Shown here: positions 41,464-50,311 of the stretch, piece after piece
Layout of the letters: the number at the start of each line of letters is the position of its first letter
How positions within the stretch are numbered: position 1 is the first letter of the stretch
From: Mycobacterium ostraviense
GTDB taxonomy: Bacteria; Actinomycetota; Actinomycetes; Mycobacteriales; Mycobacteriaceae
Assembly: GCF_002705925.1 (NCBI RefSeq)
Contig: NZ_NKRE01000001.1
Location: forward strand, 4,046,783 to 4,110,782
DNA length: 64,000 bases
Direction: 5' to 3'
Made by a program: the position numbers and the translations under genes
The notes under the pieces: generated by a model
What the model was told of the DNA's origin: nothing
Seen by the model: only the letters and a program-made list of their open reading frames with translations
Databases searched by the model: none

Positions 41464-42210
41464 TCAACCCTCGGTCGGGGCAGGCGGCGACTTGCGTATC
41501 ACGTAGGTGAGATTGTTGTGCCGCCACGCTAGAGCACCAAACGACAAGGCCGACAAGGCTTTCGCGTATGCCCGAGTCACCCGGACCCGAGCACCGGTGC
41601 CGCGCACATAGTAGGTGTGGCCGCGCTCTTCCAAGATGGAGCATCCGTTTCTGTCGCAAAAGTCGCGTATCCCGTCACGGGAAATGAGGGACGAATAGTA
41701 GGTGGGAAACGGCGAGTGGCCCGGCTTCCCAGCGCCCGGGTAACGAACGAAGTACCGGTAATAAGCGACATGAACCCCGAAGGGCATGCGCCTGGCGGTC
41801 CAGCCGTATACCGAGTCCCGGTCCGGGATCCGCAGCACCAGCAGCCCTTCCGGCTTGAGCCCGTAGACCATGTTCACCAGGGCGCGCTCGGCGTCAGGTA
41901 TGTGTTCGAGCACGAACGAGTTGTAGATGACGTCGTAGCGGCCGGGCGGAATTGTCGCCGGCTCCGTCAGGTCGCCGATGATGGCCTCGTCCAGGTCTCC
42001 CATCTTGTCGATACGGCTTTGGAGCGCATCGGCATCGAGGTCGATACCGGTCAGCCGATAGTCGACGCCTTCGAGATCGAGTGGCCAGTCGAGCCCGCAA
42101 CCGGCTTCGAGGATTTCCAGTGGGCCGCCAAGACCTTTGATGATCGACGAAACGAGCGTCACTTCTTCGTTGTAGGTGTCGACGGTCTTCAACTCCGTCC
42201 GAGTACGCAC
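41464..42210 (-). CDS. SAM-dependent methyltransferase (class I)
   Basis: 248 residues from a GTG with GGAGGA at good spacing. Motif I ILEAGCGLDWPLDL, GIDLDADALQSRI and YDVIYNSFVLEHIPDAE (motif IV) are clear. The segment VLRIPDRDSVYGWTARRMPFGVHVAYYRYF resembles methyltransferases of mycobacterial glycolipid and glycan clusters. It lies in a minus-strand pair after the FkbM gene, about 90 bases downstream of it. Confidence 0.86.
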   Translation of the reverse strand: MRTRTELKTVDTYNEEVTLVSSIIKGLGGPLEILEAGCGLDWPLDLEGVDYRLTGIDLDADALQSRIDKMGDLDEAIIGDLTEPATIPPGRYDVIYNSFVLEHIPDAERALVNMVYGLKPEGLLVLRIPDRDSVYGWTARRMPFGVHVAYYRYFVRYPGAGKPGHSPFPTYYSSLISRDGIRDFCDRNGCSILEERGHTYYVRGTGARVRVTRAYAKALSALSFGALAWRHNNLTYVIRKSPPAPTEG

Positions 42211-42303
42211 TTGGTCCTCCGCAAGTTTCGTTGACGACCGGCTTCCCGTCCGTGACCCAAACCGTAGCGGCGGCTGCGGACGTCACCTGTGGGCCGCACC
42301 ACT

Positions 42304-43329
42304 TCAGCTAAGACCATCGGCGCTGGTGGCCGGATTGGCCCGTTTCCTCAATCGATATTTCAGCCGGGCCGCACTGTACTGCGCCCACCAGATCGCTCGC
42401 TTGTAACCAACGGTCCGCCTGCAAAGCTGCAGATACCGGGGTGAACTCCCCGCCTCCACCGCGCGCCTGTCCTCCAGCAACCGCACACACCGCAACGCGA
42501 GGTCGAACGACCCATAGCAGTAATGCGCGATCATCGCCAGATGCTTCAGCTGCTCGTCGGTCATCCCGTCCGGATGGACGAAGTCGCGCACATAGACGAT
42601 ATCGGTCTCCAAGATCTGATTCAGCGGCCGGAAGGGGTCACCGACCGCGAAGTCGCCGATCACCCATTTCTGCACGTCGCCGGGGATGCAGTGCGGAACA
42701 AAACCCTGACGCCGCAGCTCCAAATCGACCTCTCCGAATGGGGGCTGGTGTTGGTACAGGGTAATAAATGACACCTCGGTCTGAATTGCCACCGCGTCGG
42801 CGAGCTTGCTGCGCCCATTTTGAAAGACGGCCAGCTCACCTCCCTGGATGTCAATCTTCAGCAAATCGAGATGCTCGATTTCGCGGATGTCGTCGAGGCG
42901 GCGGGTGTCCAGTGGGACGCGCTCGATGACCCGGCCGAACCGATCGAAGAGACTGAACAGCCCCTGCGTCAGCGCGTCGGGTTCGAGCAGGCTGGTCATC
43001 GCCCCCGGTGCCGGACAGACCTTGAGGGTCTGGGAGCTGCCGTCGCCCAGCGCGAACGGCAGGTAGCGCTCGTTGGGGCCGCATCTGGTTTGCAACTCGA
43101 GCAACGCCTCCCGACCCGGCTCGAACCCGGTCACAAGACACAGGCCGGTGTTGAGCATCGACGCATACGGCCAGTCGCCGCAACGCCGGCTGGCTCCGAC
43201 GTCCACGATGTGAGTGAGCCGCGACGGTGAGATGATGTCCCATAGTGTGCTGCTCAATCGATCACCACCGGTTGCTGTGGTGATCTGGGTAAACAGCAGA
43301 TTCCACTCCGCGACGGCGCCAGTCATCAC
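42304..43329 (-). CDS. FkbM-domain methyltransferase
   Basis: 341 residues from GTG/ATG at 43329/43326. Motif I is weak (HIVDVGASRRCGDWPY), then VTGFEPGREALLEL and the FkbM core HLDLLKIDIQGGELAVFQNGR, followed by AIQTEVSFITLYQHQPPF. The C-terminal 80 residues (MTDEQLKHLAMIAHYCYGSFDLALRCV) are helical and may be an added domain. It is the second FkbM enzyme of the region and shares only the core with the one at 34651. Confidence 0.83.
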   Translation of the reverse strand: MMTGAVAEWNLLFTQITTATGGDRLSSTLWDIISPSRLTHIVDVGASRRCGDWPYASMLNTGLCLVTGFEPGREALLELQTRCGPNERYLPFALGDGSSQTLKVCPAPGAMTSLLEPDALTQGLFSLFDRFGRVIERVPLDTRRLDDIREIEHLDLLKIDIQGGELAVFQNGRSKLADAVAIQTEVSFITLYQHQPPFGEVDLELRRQGFVPHCIPGDVQKWVIGDFAVGDPFRPLNQILETDIVYVRDFVHPDGMTDEQLKHLAMIAHYCYGSFDLALRCVRLLEDRRAVEAGSSPRYLQLCRRTVGYKRAIWWAQYSAARLKYRLRKRANPATSADGLS

Positions 43330-43623
43330 GCGTTTCAGTCGCGCCGAAACAATGGCGCATCACCGCCGGCCATCTGTACGGCGAACCGGGGTGGCCCAAC
43401 GCGGGCAGATAAGGACGTCCTCGTCGACCACCGTGTCGAAGGCGGGCACCGACACACAATACCGGGCGCCTTTGTGGAAGATGGCCATTGCAGCAAATTC
43501 AATTGACACCGGTCCATTCCCGGCCCGGTCCTCGACCGGCCCGCGCAACACCGTGCCACCTGGCGAACAATCCGAACACAAAGTTGCAGCCCGACCCAGG
43601 GAGCGGTCGTTAGAGTTCGATGG

Positions 43624-44694
43624 GTGATGGCACGACTTAGGGACCTCGCGCCGCCCGCGACCCGCGCCTCCCTCAAGAACTTTGCGGCTGGAATGCTGTG
43701 TGCCGCCGGTGTTCCGACATTCGCCCGGCGGCGACACCGCAACCTGCTCGCCATCGTGATGTTCCACGGTGTGGAAAGCGAACCGCTGTCGCCGGCGTGT
43801 TGGCATGTGCTCGGCTCGGTGCTGTACCGACGTCAACTCGAGTACATCCGCAAGCACTTCAACGTCCTTCCGCTCCACGAGGCCCTCGATCGCCTTGCGG
43901 CTGGGACGTTGCCGCCGCGCGCCATGGCGATAACGTTCGACGACGGAACCCGTAACCTCGCCACGCATGCGGTCCCCGTGTTGCGCGATCTGAAACTGCC
44001 CGCGGCGGTGTTCCTGGCGACGGGCTTGATTGGCAGTGACGAAGCCCTGTGGCCCGACCGGCTTTGGCTGGCGATCGCCCGCACCAATGCGACTCAGGTC
44101 GATCTGACCGTCCTGGGGCTGGGCACTCGATCGCTTGCCGGTACCGCCAACCGCGGTGCGGTCTACGCGACCACGGTCGAGCGATTGAAAAACCTTGCCG
44201 ACCCGCAACGGATTGCCGTGCTGGACCAGGTTCTCCGGGTGCTGGGGTACCGCGACGGCGGCGACAGCGGTCCGTTCCGGATGCTCTCCTGGGACGAAGC
44301 GCGTGAGATTGCCAGCGACGGCTTGGTGACGCTGTATCCGCATACGGTGACCCATCCGATCCTCGCCCGCTGCAGCGATGACAAGGTCGAGCGGGAGATC
44401 GCGGATTCCTGCGCGGCTATCGAGCGTGAGACGGGTTGGACACCAACAATTTTCGCTTATCCTAATGGTCGGCAACAGGATTTCGACGCCCGCGCCAAGG
44501 ACGTTTTGCGCCGTCGTGGCGTGCGCTGGGCGTTGACGACCACGGCGGGATTCGCCCATCGACGCTGTGACCCGCTGGCATTGCCGCGGTTGGCGGTCGG
44601 CAGCGATTCGTCGTTCGACTACTTTCGGCTCACGGTCTCTGGCGGGCTGCCGCGCCGCTATGGCGGCAGCCGCGGGATGGCCAGCGCAGGCTGA
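43624..44694 (+). CDS. Polysaccharide deacetylase (NodB/CE4 family)
   Basis: 356 residues; GTG 43624 and ATG 43627 are both possible. CE4 motifs: MAITFDDGTRN (motif 1 with the catalytic and metal Asp), LYPHTVTHPIL (motif 2, metal His pair) and IFAYPNGRQQDFD (motif 3). No signal peptide or lipobox is certain, although the N-terminus has a mildly hydrophobic stretch, so location is unclear. It would remove N-acetyl (or O-acetyl) groups from the polymer or its precursor. Its 3' end overlaps the convergent GT4 gene by 65 bases. Confidence 0.88.
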   Translation: MMARLRDLAPPATRASLKNFAAGMLCAAGVPTFARRRHRNLLAIVMFHGVESEPLSPACWHVLGSVLYRRQLEYIRKHFNVLPLHEALDRLAAGTLPPRAMAITFDDGTRNLATHAVPVLRDLKLPAAVFLATGLIGSDEALWPDRLWLAIARTNATQVDLTVLGLGTRSLAGTANRGAVYATTVERLKNLADPQRIAVLDQVLRVLGYRDGGDSGPFRMLSWDEAREIASDGLVTLYPHTVTHPILARCSDDKVEREIADSCAAIERETGWTPTIFAYPNGRQQDFDARAKDVLRRRGVRWALTTTAGFAHRRCDPLALPRLAVGSDSSFDYFRLTVSGGLPRRYGGSRGMASAG

Positions 44695-45946
44695 AAGCCT
44701 GGCGTCGCCGCGATGCGGCGGCGAGCCACACGTCGTGCAGTGCTTCCCGCCAGCGCTCGACGTCGAACATGCCGGCGCGCGCGTAAGCGGCCCCGGCCAG
44801 ACGATTGCGTAACTCGTCATCGACGATGAGCTCCTGCAGCGCCGCCGCCAGCTGTCCGGGGTTGCCGGGCTTGACCAGCACACCGTTCACTCCGTCGGTC
44901 ACCACTTCCGGTATTGCGCCCACTGGCGTGGTCACCGGTACCACCCCGTTGGCCATCGCCTCCAGCAACGCCATCGGAAGGCCCTCGCTGTAGCTGGGCA
45001 ACACGAAGATCACCGATTTGGCCAACAGCCGGTCCCGGTCTGCGGGGCCGACCCACCCGGCGACGTCGATGGTGTCGTCGAGCCCATTGGCGCGGACGAA
45101 CTCACGTACCTGCTCCACCTCGCCGTCACCGGCGAGCGTCACCCGCAGGTTGGCCCGAATGTCCTTGGGCAGCAAACCGATTGCCCGGACGAGGTCGTAG
45201 CTTCCCTTGTTGGTGCCCAATCTGCCCAAAGACACCGCCGACAATGGCCGGCGGGTGCGCGGCGACGGCGCATCGGGAGGCATGACCACGGGGTTGTAGA
45301 GGAGTCGGGCTTTGGACACCTCGAATCCGAGTCTCCCGGAGGACGCCACCATATGAGATTCGCCGAGCAGCACCACATAGTCGGCGCGCAGCGCGGCGCG
45401 TACGGCGCGGCGCAGCGGCGACGGCAGCCTGTCGAACCAGGTGAAGAAGTGAGAGCTGTGGCAATGGACGATCGTCGGGATGCCCCGCATTCGCGCTACG
45501 AATAGCGGTAAGGATTTGCGGACGACGCTGCCGCGCAACGAAAAGTGGACATGCAGTACGTCGACCGCGCCGGCCAACAGCAGCGCCGAAGCCTTGAGCA
45601 TGCCCGAGATCCCCGTCCATAGCCAAGCGGGCAGGCAGTCATCGACGTAGGTGGGCACGGAGCGGACGTGAAACCGCGGGTCGTTGTCCTCGATCAGCAA
45701 TTTCGTTACCGCCGCCATGCCGCCGCGGCTGTTGGGTCCAGTCGGCGCGGTCCCGACCGTAAGTACCCGGATCGGGTAGCGGACCGGCCCTGTTGCTATC
45801 GATTGGTTGGCACCTGGGTTGTTCTCGCGGAGCCGTAGTCTAGGCAACGACGGGGCCTCCTGGTTCTGGCTGCGTCCCCGGGCGGGCACTTCATGCCCGG
45901 CTGCCACCGCGACACCTTGATCAGCCGGAACTCTAGCAAGCATCAT
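44630..45946 (-). CDS. GT4 glycosyltransferase
   Basis: 438 residues from the first of two ATG codons (MMLARVPADQG); the upstream extension is poor. The enzyme proper starts around residue 55 with IRVLTVGTAPTGPNSRGGMAAV. DVLHVHFSLRGSVVRKSLPLF, VHCHSSHFFTWFDRLPS and VSLGRLGTNKGSYDLV match the paralogue at 38623-39744 segment by segment, and the donor site is LPSYSEGLPMALLEAMANG. The last 35 residues extend into the 3' end of the deacetylase gene on the other strand. Function: a further sugar transfer in repeat-unit assembly. Confidence 0.88.
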   Translation of the reverse strand: MMLARVPADQGVAVAAGHEVPARGRSQNQEAPSLPRLRLRENNPGANQSIATGPVRYPIRVLTVGTAPTGPNSRGGMAAVTKLLIEDNDPRFHVRSVPTYVDDCLPAWLWTGISGMLKASALLLAGAVDVLHVHFSLRGSVVRKSLPLFVARMRGIPTIVHCHSSHFFTWFDRLPSPLRRAVRAALRADYVVLLGESHMVASSGRLGFEVSKARLLYNPVVMPPDAPSPRTRRPLSAVSLGRLGTNKGSYDLVRAIGLLPKDIRANLRVTLAGDGEVEQVREFVRANGLDDTIDVAGWVGPADRDRLLAKSVIFVLPSYSEGLPMALLEAMANGVVPVTTPVGAIPEVVTDGVNGVLVKPGNPGQLAAALQELIVDDELRNRLAGAAYARAGMFDVERWREALHDVWLAAASRRRQAFSLRWPSRGCRHSGAAARQRP

Positions 45947-46269
45947 GGGGGACTTTGCCGTTTCGGCCCAAGCCGCACGGACTTCGTGCGAGCGGGCAAT
46001 GCATACGGGCGCCTTGCCACCGCCGACCCGCAACCACTTGGGCTAAATATCAGCTTGTCCGCCCCGACGGCGAGTGATCGCGCGTCTCGGGCTCGTCGAA
46101 AAACCGGCTAATCCGGCTCAGCCGTACATCATTCGGCCTGGCCACTGACGACACCCTGGCTACCTCGGCCCGGCCTTACAAATGGCTCAGTGGGTACGCG
46201 GTGAGCGGTACCCGCGAATCATGTCTATTTGCTCTCGACGCGGCTTCAACACTGCATACTGTTCCGGTG
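45947..46269. other. Divergent intergenic region, no gene seen
   Basis: About 320 bases between the GT4 gene (minus) and the BcsB-like gene (plus), with somewhat lower GC around 46020-46270. It should hold both promoters. A short direct repeat-like CCGGCTAATCCGGCT occurs near 46104, but no palindromic operator or small gene is evident. Confidence 0.4.
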
Positions 46270-48270
46270 ATGGGTCGGAAATATATGGGCAGAGTCATTG
46301 CACTGGCCGCTGTCATCGGATTGTTGACCGTCGGCGCCCCCGCATCATGGGCCGAGCCCACCGAACCGGGCACCACGACCGAGCCCGGCGAACCGGCCCG
46401 AACGACGGCCTCGTTGACGCTGGCGTTGTCCGACATCGGCTCCAGCTCCACCATGACCTTCTACGGCTTGGACGGCACCGTGCAGCTGAGCGTGCCGGTC
46501 CCGCGCGGGCTGACACCGGCAGCTCTGAACGCGATCGTCGAACCGCCTATCAACCTGCGCTCCGGGATCATCACCGTCACGCAGGACGAGCGCCAGATCG
46601 CGAAGGTGAACGTGCCCGCCACCGACCAAGCGCCGATCGTTATCCCGCTGGCCGGAGCCCAAGTGATCAACGATTCGGCGACGGTGTTGCTGCGCGCACA
46701 TCTGGTGCCGCAAGAGGGATTCTGCGTCTACCCGTGGAGCCCGTTGCGGCTGATCAACGGAACTGTCGGCTACACCGGGGTCGAACAGCCACCCACCACG
46801 GTGGCCCATTTCCTGCCGCCGGTGCTGCGGAAGCTGACGATATTTGTGCCGGAATCACCGTCGGCGGCCGAGTCCGACACGGCAATTCGAGTGGCCACCT
46901 CCGCCGCCGCGCATTACGGCAAGCAGAACCCGGAGATCGCCCTGGTGCCGTTGAAAGAAGGGCAGGCCGCGCCGCCGACGCCGCCGCTACCCCAGGAACG
47001 CCAGATCGTGGTCAAAGAGGGATCCGACAACGGGCTTTCGCTTCAAGGCGCCACCGGCGTGCCGTGGTTGTTGATCTCCGGACCGCTGGGGCCGAGCAAC
47101 ACATCCGACACAGCTTTGCTGTTCAGCGACCTGTCCGGGTTGGCCCTGGCTTCCAAGGCTGTCGCCACATCGCTGCAGACCGGCATCCAACTGCCCGGCG
47201 ACACCACCACGCTGCGGGAGCTGGGGCAGCCCGTGGTCAACTCCACGGGGCTGCAACCCCGGGTGGTGATCGGGCTGGACCAGACCCGGTTTGGCAGATC
47301 CATCCACTCGGTGCGAGTGCATCTGCGGGGGTCCTACTCTCCGACGCCGACCACTATGGGCGGTCAGATAGCGGTAACGGTCGGCCCGGAGATCATCGAC
47401 CACTGGCCGACCGACGGCCACGGCGTCATTGACCGCTGGATCGACGTCCCGGATCGGCTCTTGCAGCGGTGGACCGGTCTTACTGTGACGCTGGACATTT
47501 CGGGCAACGTTGGACGTTGCGGAGACTTCTACGTCGCCGGCGCCGGAGACCAGCTGCTCTCGTTGACCATCAACGGCGACACCACCGTGCAGAGCAGCCC
47601 CGCCAGGCCGCCGGTGCCGGACGGCCTGTCATCGGTGCCGCAGGCACTCATGCCCAAGGTCCTGGTGGGCATCGAGCCCCACTCGTTCAGTGACACCGCG
47701 CGCGCCGTCGACATCATGGTTGGGCTGCAGCGAACCAGCTCGATCCCCATCGACACCGCCGTGACGAGCCCGCGACAAGCGATCGAGTCGTCGAATCCGG
47801 CGATCGTGATCGCCGCTGACGGGTGGAACCACCCCGACATCGTGCTTCCGGTGTCCGCGGGGCCCACCGGGCCAATCACCATCAACGCCTTCGGGTCCGA
47901 CGGCAAGCCCGCCAAGCTGACACTGGACCCGACACTGCGGTTCGCATCTCTCCAGACGGTCTTCAACCGCGGCCGGTCGCTGCTGATCGCAACCTCCAAC
48001 GGCGCGTCCGCGCAGCTCGACGAGCTCCTCAGATGGCTCGACGCCGACAGCAGTCGGTGGCCGAGCGTCAAAGGTGTGGCGCTGGTGGCGGTACCCGGAC
48101 AAGACCCGGTAACCGTCGACCGCCTGGGCACGCCCGGCCCGGTTGCCGCATCCGAGAGTCACTCGGACTGGGGATGGCTGTGGTGGTTCGGCGGAGCCTG
48201 GGCAGCGGTGGCCGTCGTCGGTGCAGCGGTGATCGTGCTGCGCAGCCGCCGCGGAAGGCTGCGTGGCTGA
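46270..48270 (+). CDS. BcsB-like exported carbohydrate-binding protein
   Basis: 666 residues. A signal peptide MGRKYMGRVIALAAVIGLLTVGAPASWA is followed by a cleavage site before EP. The mature part alternates jelly-roll and alpha/beta domains as in BcsB: SLTLALSDIGSSSTMTFYGLDG, LRAHLVPQEGFCVYPWSPLRLINGT, VHLRGSYSPTP and GNVGRCGDFYVAGAG. A C-terminal anchor (WGWLWWFGGAWAAVAVVGAAVIVL) places the bulk outside the membrane. BcsB guides cellulose out of BcsA, but no cellulose synthase is in this window. It may guide or bind the Wzy-made polymer. A shorter start at residue 6 is possible. Confidence 0.8.
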   Translation: MGRKYMGRVIALAAVIGLLTVGAPASWAEPTEPGTTTEPGEPARTTASLTLALSDIGSSSTMTFYGLDGTVQLSVPVPRGLTPAALNAIVEPPINLRSGIITVTQDERQIAKVNVPATDQAPIVIPLAGAQVINDSATVLLRAHLVPQEGFCVYPWSPLRLINGTVGYTGVEQPPTTVAHFLPPVLRKLTIFVPESPSAAESDTAIRVATSAAAHYGKQNPEIALVPLKEGQAAPPTPPLPQERQIVVKEGSDNGLSLQGATGVPWLLISGPLGPSNTSDTALLFSDLSGLALASKAVATSLQTGIQLPGDTTTLRELGQPVVNSTGLQPRVVIGLDQTRFGRSIHSVRVHLRGSYSPTPTTMGGQIAVTVGPEIIDHWPTDGHGVIDRWIDVPDRLLQRWTGLTVTLDISGNVGRCGDFYVAGAGDQLLSLTINGDTTVQSSPARPPVPDGLSSVPQALMPKVLVGIEPHSFSDTARAVDIMVGLQRTSSIPIDTAVTSPRQAIESSNPAIVIAADGWNHPDIVLPVSAGPTGPITINAFGSDGKPAKLTLDPTLRFASLQTVFNRGRSLLIATSNGASAQLDELLRWLDADSSRWPSVKGVALVAVPGQDPVTVDRLGTPGPVAASESHSDWGWLWWFGGAWAAVAVVGAAVIVLRSRRGRLRG

Positions 48271-49240
48271 CAGTCAACAGGGAATATCAGTGGAACCCAG
48301 GGGAAACAAGTTAATCTCACGCTACAAGAAGACCTACGGCATTCCGGCCGAGGTGCACATCACCGAGCAGATGATATTAGCTCATTGGGATCTGGAAAAA
48401 GAATTGACGGCAGAGCTGCGTCAATCGAACCCCGAAGACCGGTGGGATACTTTCGATCACTGCTACACCCGCCTTTACGCGGAATTAGAGTGGCTCAATC
48501 AGTTTGCCGGAAAAGCCGATCCGCAAACGCCCCACGAGAAATTCGGGAGATGGCTCGACCTGATCGGGCAGCCACCGAAATCGATCTATGAAATCGGTTC
48601 CGGCCAGGGCGGACTCATTTCATACCTGGCGGCCGGTGGTTATGATTGCAGAGGAACCGAGATCACTTGCGAACGGGGACAGCAATTGATACCCGAGTCC
48701 TGCGCGAATCTTTCCTGGGGGATATCCGACGGCGTGCACCTCGATGCGTTCGAGCCTCCCGAGAGTTACGATGTCGTGGTCTCCGACCAGGTCATCGAGC
48801 ATATCCATCCCGACGATCTGGATAATCATCTACGCAGCGTCCGCACGATATTGAAAACGGGCGGTAAGTATATCTTCAACACCCCTCATCGATATACCGG
48901 GCCGCACGACATCTCGCGCGTATTCAAATGCGGCGAGGCGGCGGGGATGCACCTGAAAGAATACACCTGCCGCGAACTGGTGGAAGCCGCGGAGCGAGCC
49001 GGCTACCGCTCCACACATTTTGGATTCGTACCCAGGCGATTCCGCATGATGCTCACCGCGTTCGGCGTGAAAAGATTCGCCGGGCCGGACGCGACGGAGA
49101 GTCTATTTCTGCGGACCGAATTATTGGCTGAAAAATTTCTGCGTGTCTTGCGCGCTGCCGCATTGCGCCATGGGTGCGGAAAAGTGTTTTCCAAGTTCGG
49201 CGTTTTCTCCGAAACACTGTCCATCGTCGCCGAGAAATGA
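48263..49240 (+). CDS. SAM-dependent methyltransferase (class I)
   Basis: 325 residues from a GTG that overlaps the BcsB-like stop by 8 bases, so the two are coupled. Motif I IYEIGSGQGGLISYLAAGG, GTEITCERGQQL and SYDVVVSDQVIEHIHPDDL (motif IV), then GGKYIFNTPHRYTGPHDISRVF. The N-terminal 100 residues (ITEQMILAHWDLEKELTAEL) are helical. Codon use is less GC-rich than in its neighbours (more TTC/AAA/ATA, e.g. GATATACC), hinting at a separate origin. Coupling to a BcsB-like exporter suggests it modifies the same polymer. Confidence 0.85.
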   Translation: MADSQQGISVEPRGNKLISRYKKTYGIPAEVHITEQMILAHWDLEKELTAELRQSNPEDRWDTFDHCYTRLYAELEWLNQFAGKADPQTPHEKFGRWLDLIGQPPKSIYEIGSGQGGLISYLAAGGYDCRGTEITCERGQQLIPESCANLSWGISDGVHLDAFEPPESYDVVVSDQVIEHIHPDDLDNHLRSVRTILKTGGKYIFNTPHRYTGPHDISRVFKCGEAAGMHLKEYTCRELVEAAERAGYRSTHFGFVPRRFRMMLTAFGVKRFAGPDATESLFLRTELLAEKFLRVLRAAALRHGCGKVFSKFGVFSETLSIVAEK

Positions 49241-49258
49241 AATTCGGCGGTTCCGTGG

Positions 49259-50311
49259 TCAAGGCCGGCGGGGCATGACTTCTGCGATGACCGTCAGCAA
49301 GCGATCGGCGGCATGGCCGACGGCGAAGCGCCGCGCGTAGTGGCGTGCGGCCGCGGCTCCCTGTCGTGCCGCGACGGCCGGGTCGGCCAGCGCGTCGAAG
49401 GCGGCGGCCAGGCCGGCCACGTCGTCGATACCGATCGGCGGGCGGTCCGGCGGCTGGTATTCGGGCAGGGCACCGGCGGTGGACACGATCGGCATCACGC
49501 CCAGCTGCATCGAGAGCACCTGCACGCCGCTTTGTGAAGCGCGCCGGTAGTGGGCGACCGAACCCTTCGCGGCGGCCAGCGTCGTCACCACGTCGCGGTA
49601 GCGATAGCTGCCGGAAAGCCAGCGGGTGTGTTTGGGCAGCGGACCGGCGTCCAGCGGGCCGCCGATGAGCACCAGGTTGTCACCGCGCCAGCCGCTGCCG
49701 ACGTGTCGCTGCCAGGCGTCCAGCGCTACTTCGACGTTCTTATAGGGGTGCAGCCGGCCGATCATCACGAAGTCATGGCGTCCTTGCGGGCCGACCAGCG
49801 GCGGCACCAGGGCCGGGTCCAGGTCGCTGGTGAGCGGCAGGACATGCACCCGGGTGCCGGCGACGTCGCGACGGGTGGCGACGGCCGCGGCGACGTAATC
49901 GCTGTAGGTTACAGTGGCCGCCGAGCGGGCGCCCCAGCGGTCAAAGAGGGCATGTTCGTAGGCCGGCCGGTGTTCGACGGGGTCGTGCGGCCTGTCATCG
50001 TGCACCAGCTGAATGCGCGGAGCCCGCCCGGCCAGCGCGATCCAGCGGGGATCGCGAACCAGCTCGGCGATCACGACGTGCGGCCGGTAGTCACGGACGC
50101 GGCGCCAGGCCGCGAAGCTCGCGGGCCAGGTTGCCGCCGTGCGAAACCGTGGATCGAGCACCACCTCGTAGTCCCGGGCCTCGCCCGACTCCGGATGCTG
50201 GTCGGAGGTCACCAGCAGCACCTCGGCCCCGCGCCGGATCAGCGCCTCCGCCTGCACCCGTGCCAGCGGCCGCATCCACGGTGAAAGCCACAGCACCCGA
50301 AGCGAATTCAT
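49259..50311 (-). CDS. GT4 glycosyltransferase
   Basis: 350 residues from MNSLRVLWLSPWMRPLARVQAEAL, whose ATG overlaps the stop of the GT2-GT4 gene (ATGA). GT-B fold with IQLVHDDRPHDP in the acceptor domain, FVMIGRLHPYKNVEVALDAW and VLIGGPLD in the donor domain. The E-x7-E motif is poorly preserved (YRRASQSGVQVLSMQLGVMPIV). It is the last gene of the minus-strand assembly operon. It probably adds one of the later sugars. Confidence 0.85.
   Translation of the reverse strand: MNSLRVLWLSPWMRPLARVQAEALIRRGAEVLLVTSDQHPESGEARDYEVVLDPRFRTAATWPASFAAWRRVRDYRPHVVIAELVRDPRWIALAGRAPRIQLVHDDRPHDPVEHRPAYEHALFDRWGARSAATVTYSDYVAAAVATRRDVAGTRVHVLPLTSDLDPALVPPLVGPQGRHDFVMIGRLHPYKNVEVALDAWQRHVGSGWRGDNLVLIGGPLDAGPLPKHTRWLSGSYRYRDVVTTLAAAKGSVAHYRRASQSGVQVLSMQLGVMPIVSTAGALPEYQPPDRPPIGIDDVAGLAAAFDALADPAVAARQGAAAARHYARRFAVGHAADRLLTVIAEVMPRRP

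Noticed and set aside
43360..43510. Possible gene remnant on the minus strand (MAIFHKGARYCVSVPAFD...)
   Set aside because: The peptide looks plausible for about 40 residues, but there is no recognisable family and it lies in a promoter region between divergent genes.
46182..47432. 416-codon frame overlapping the BcsB-like gene
   Set aside because: Same strand but shifted frame, Arg-rich product; the BcsB-like frame has the signal peptide and domain pattern.
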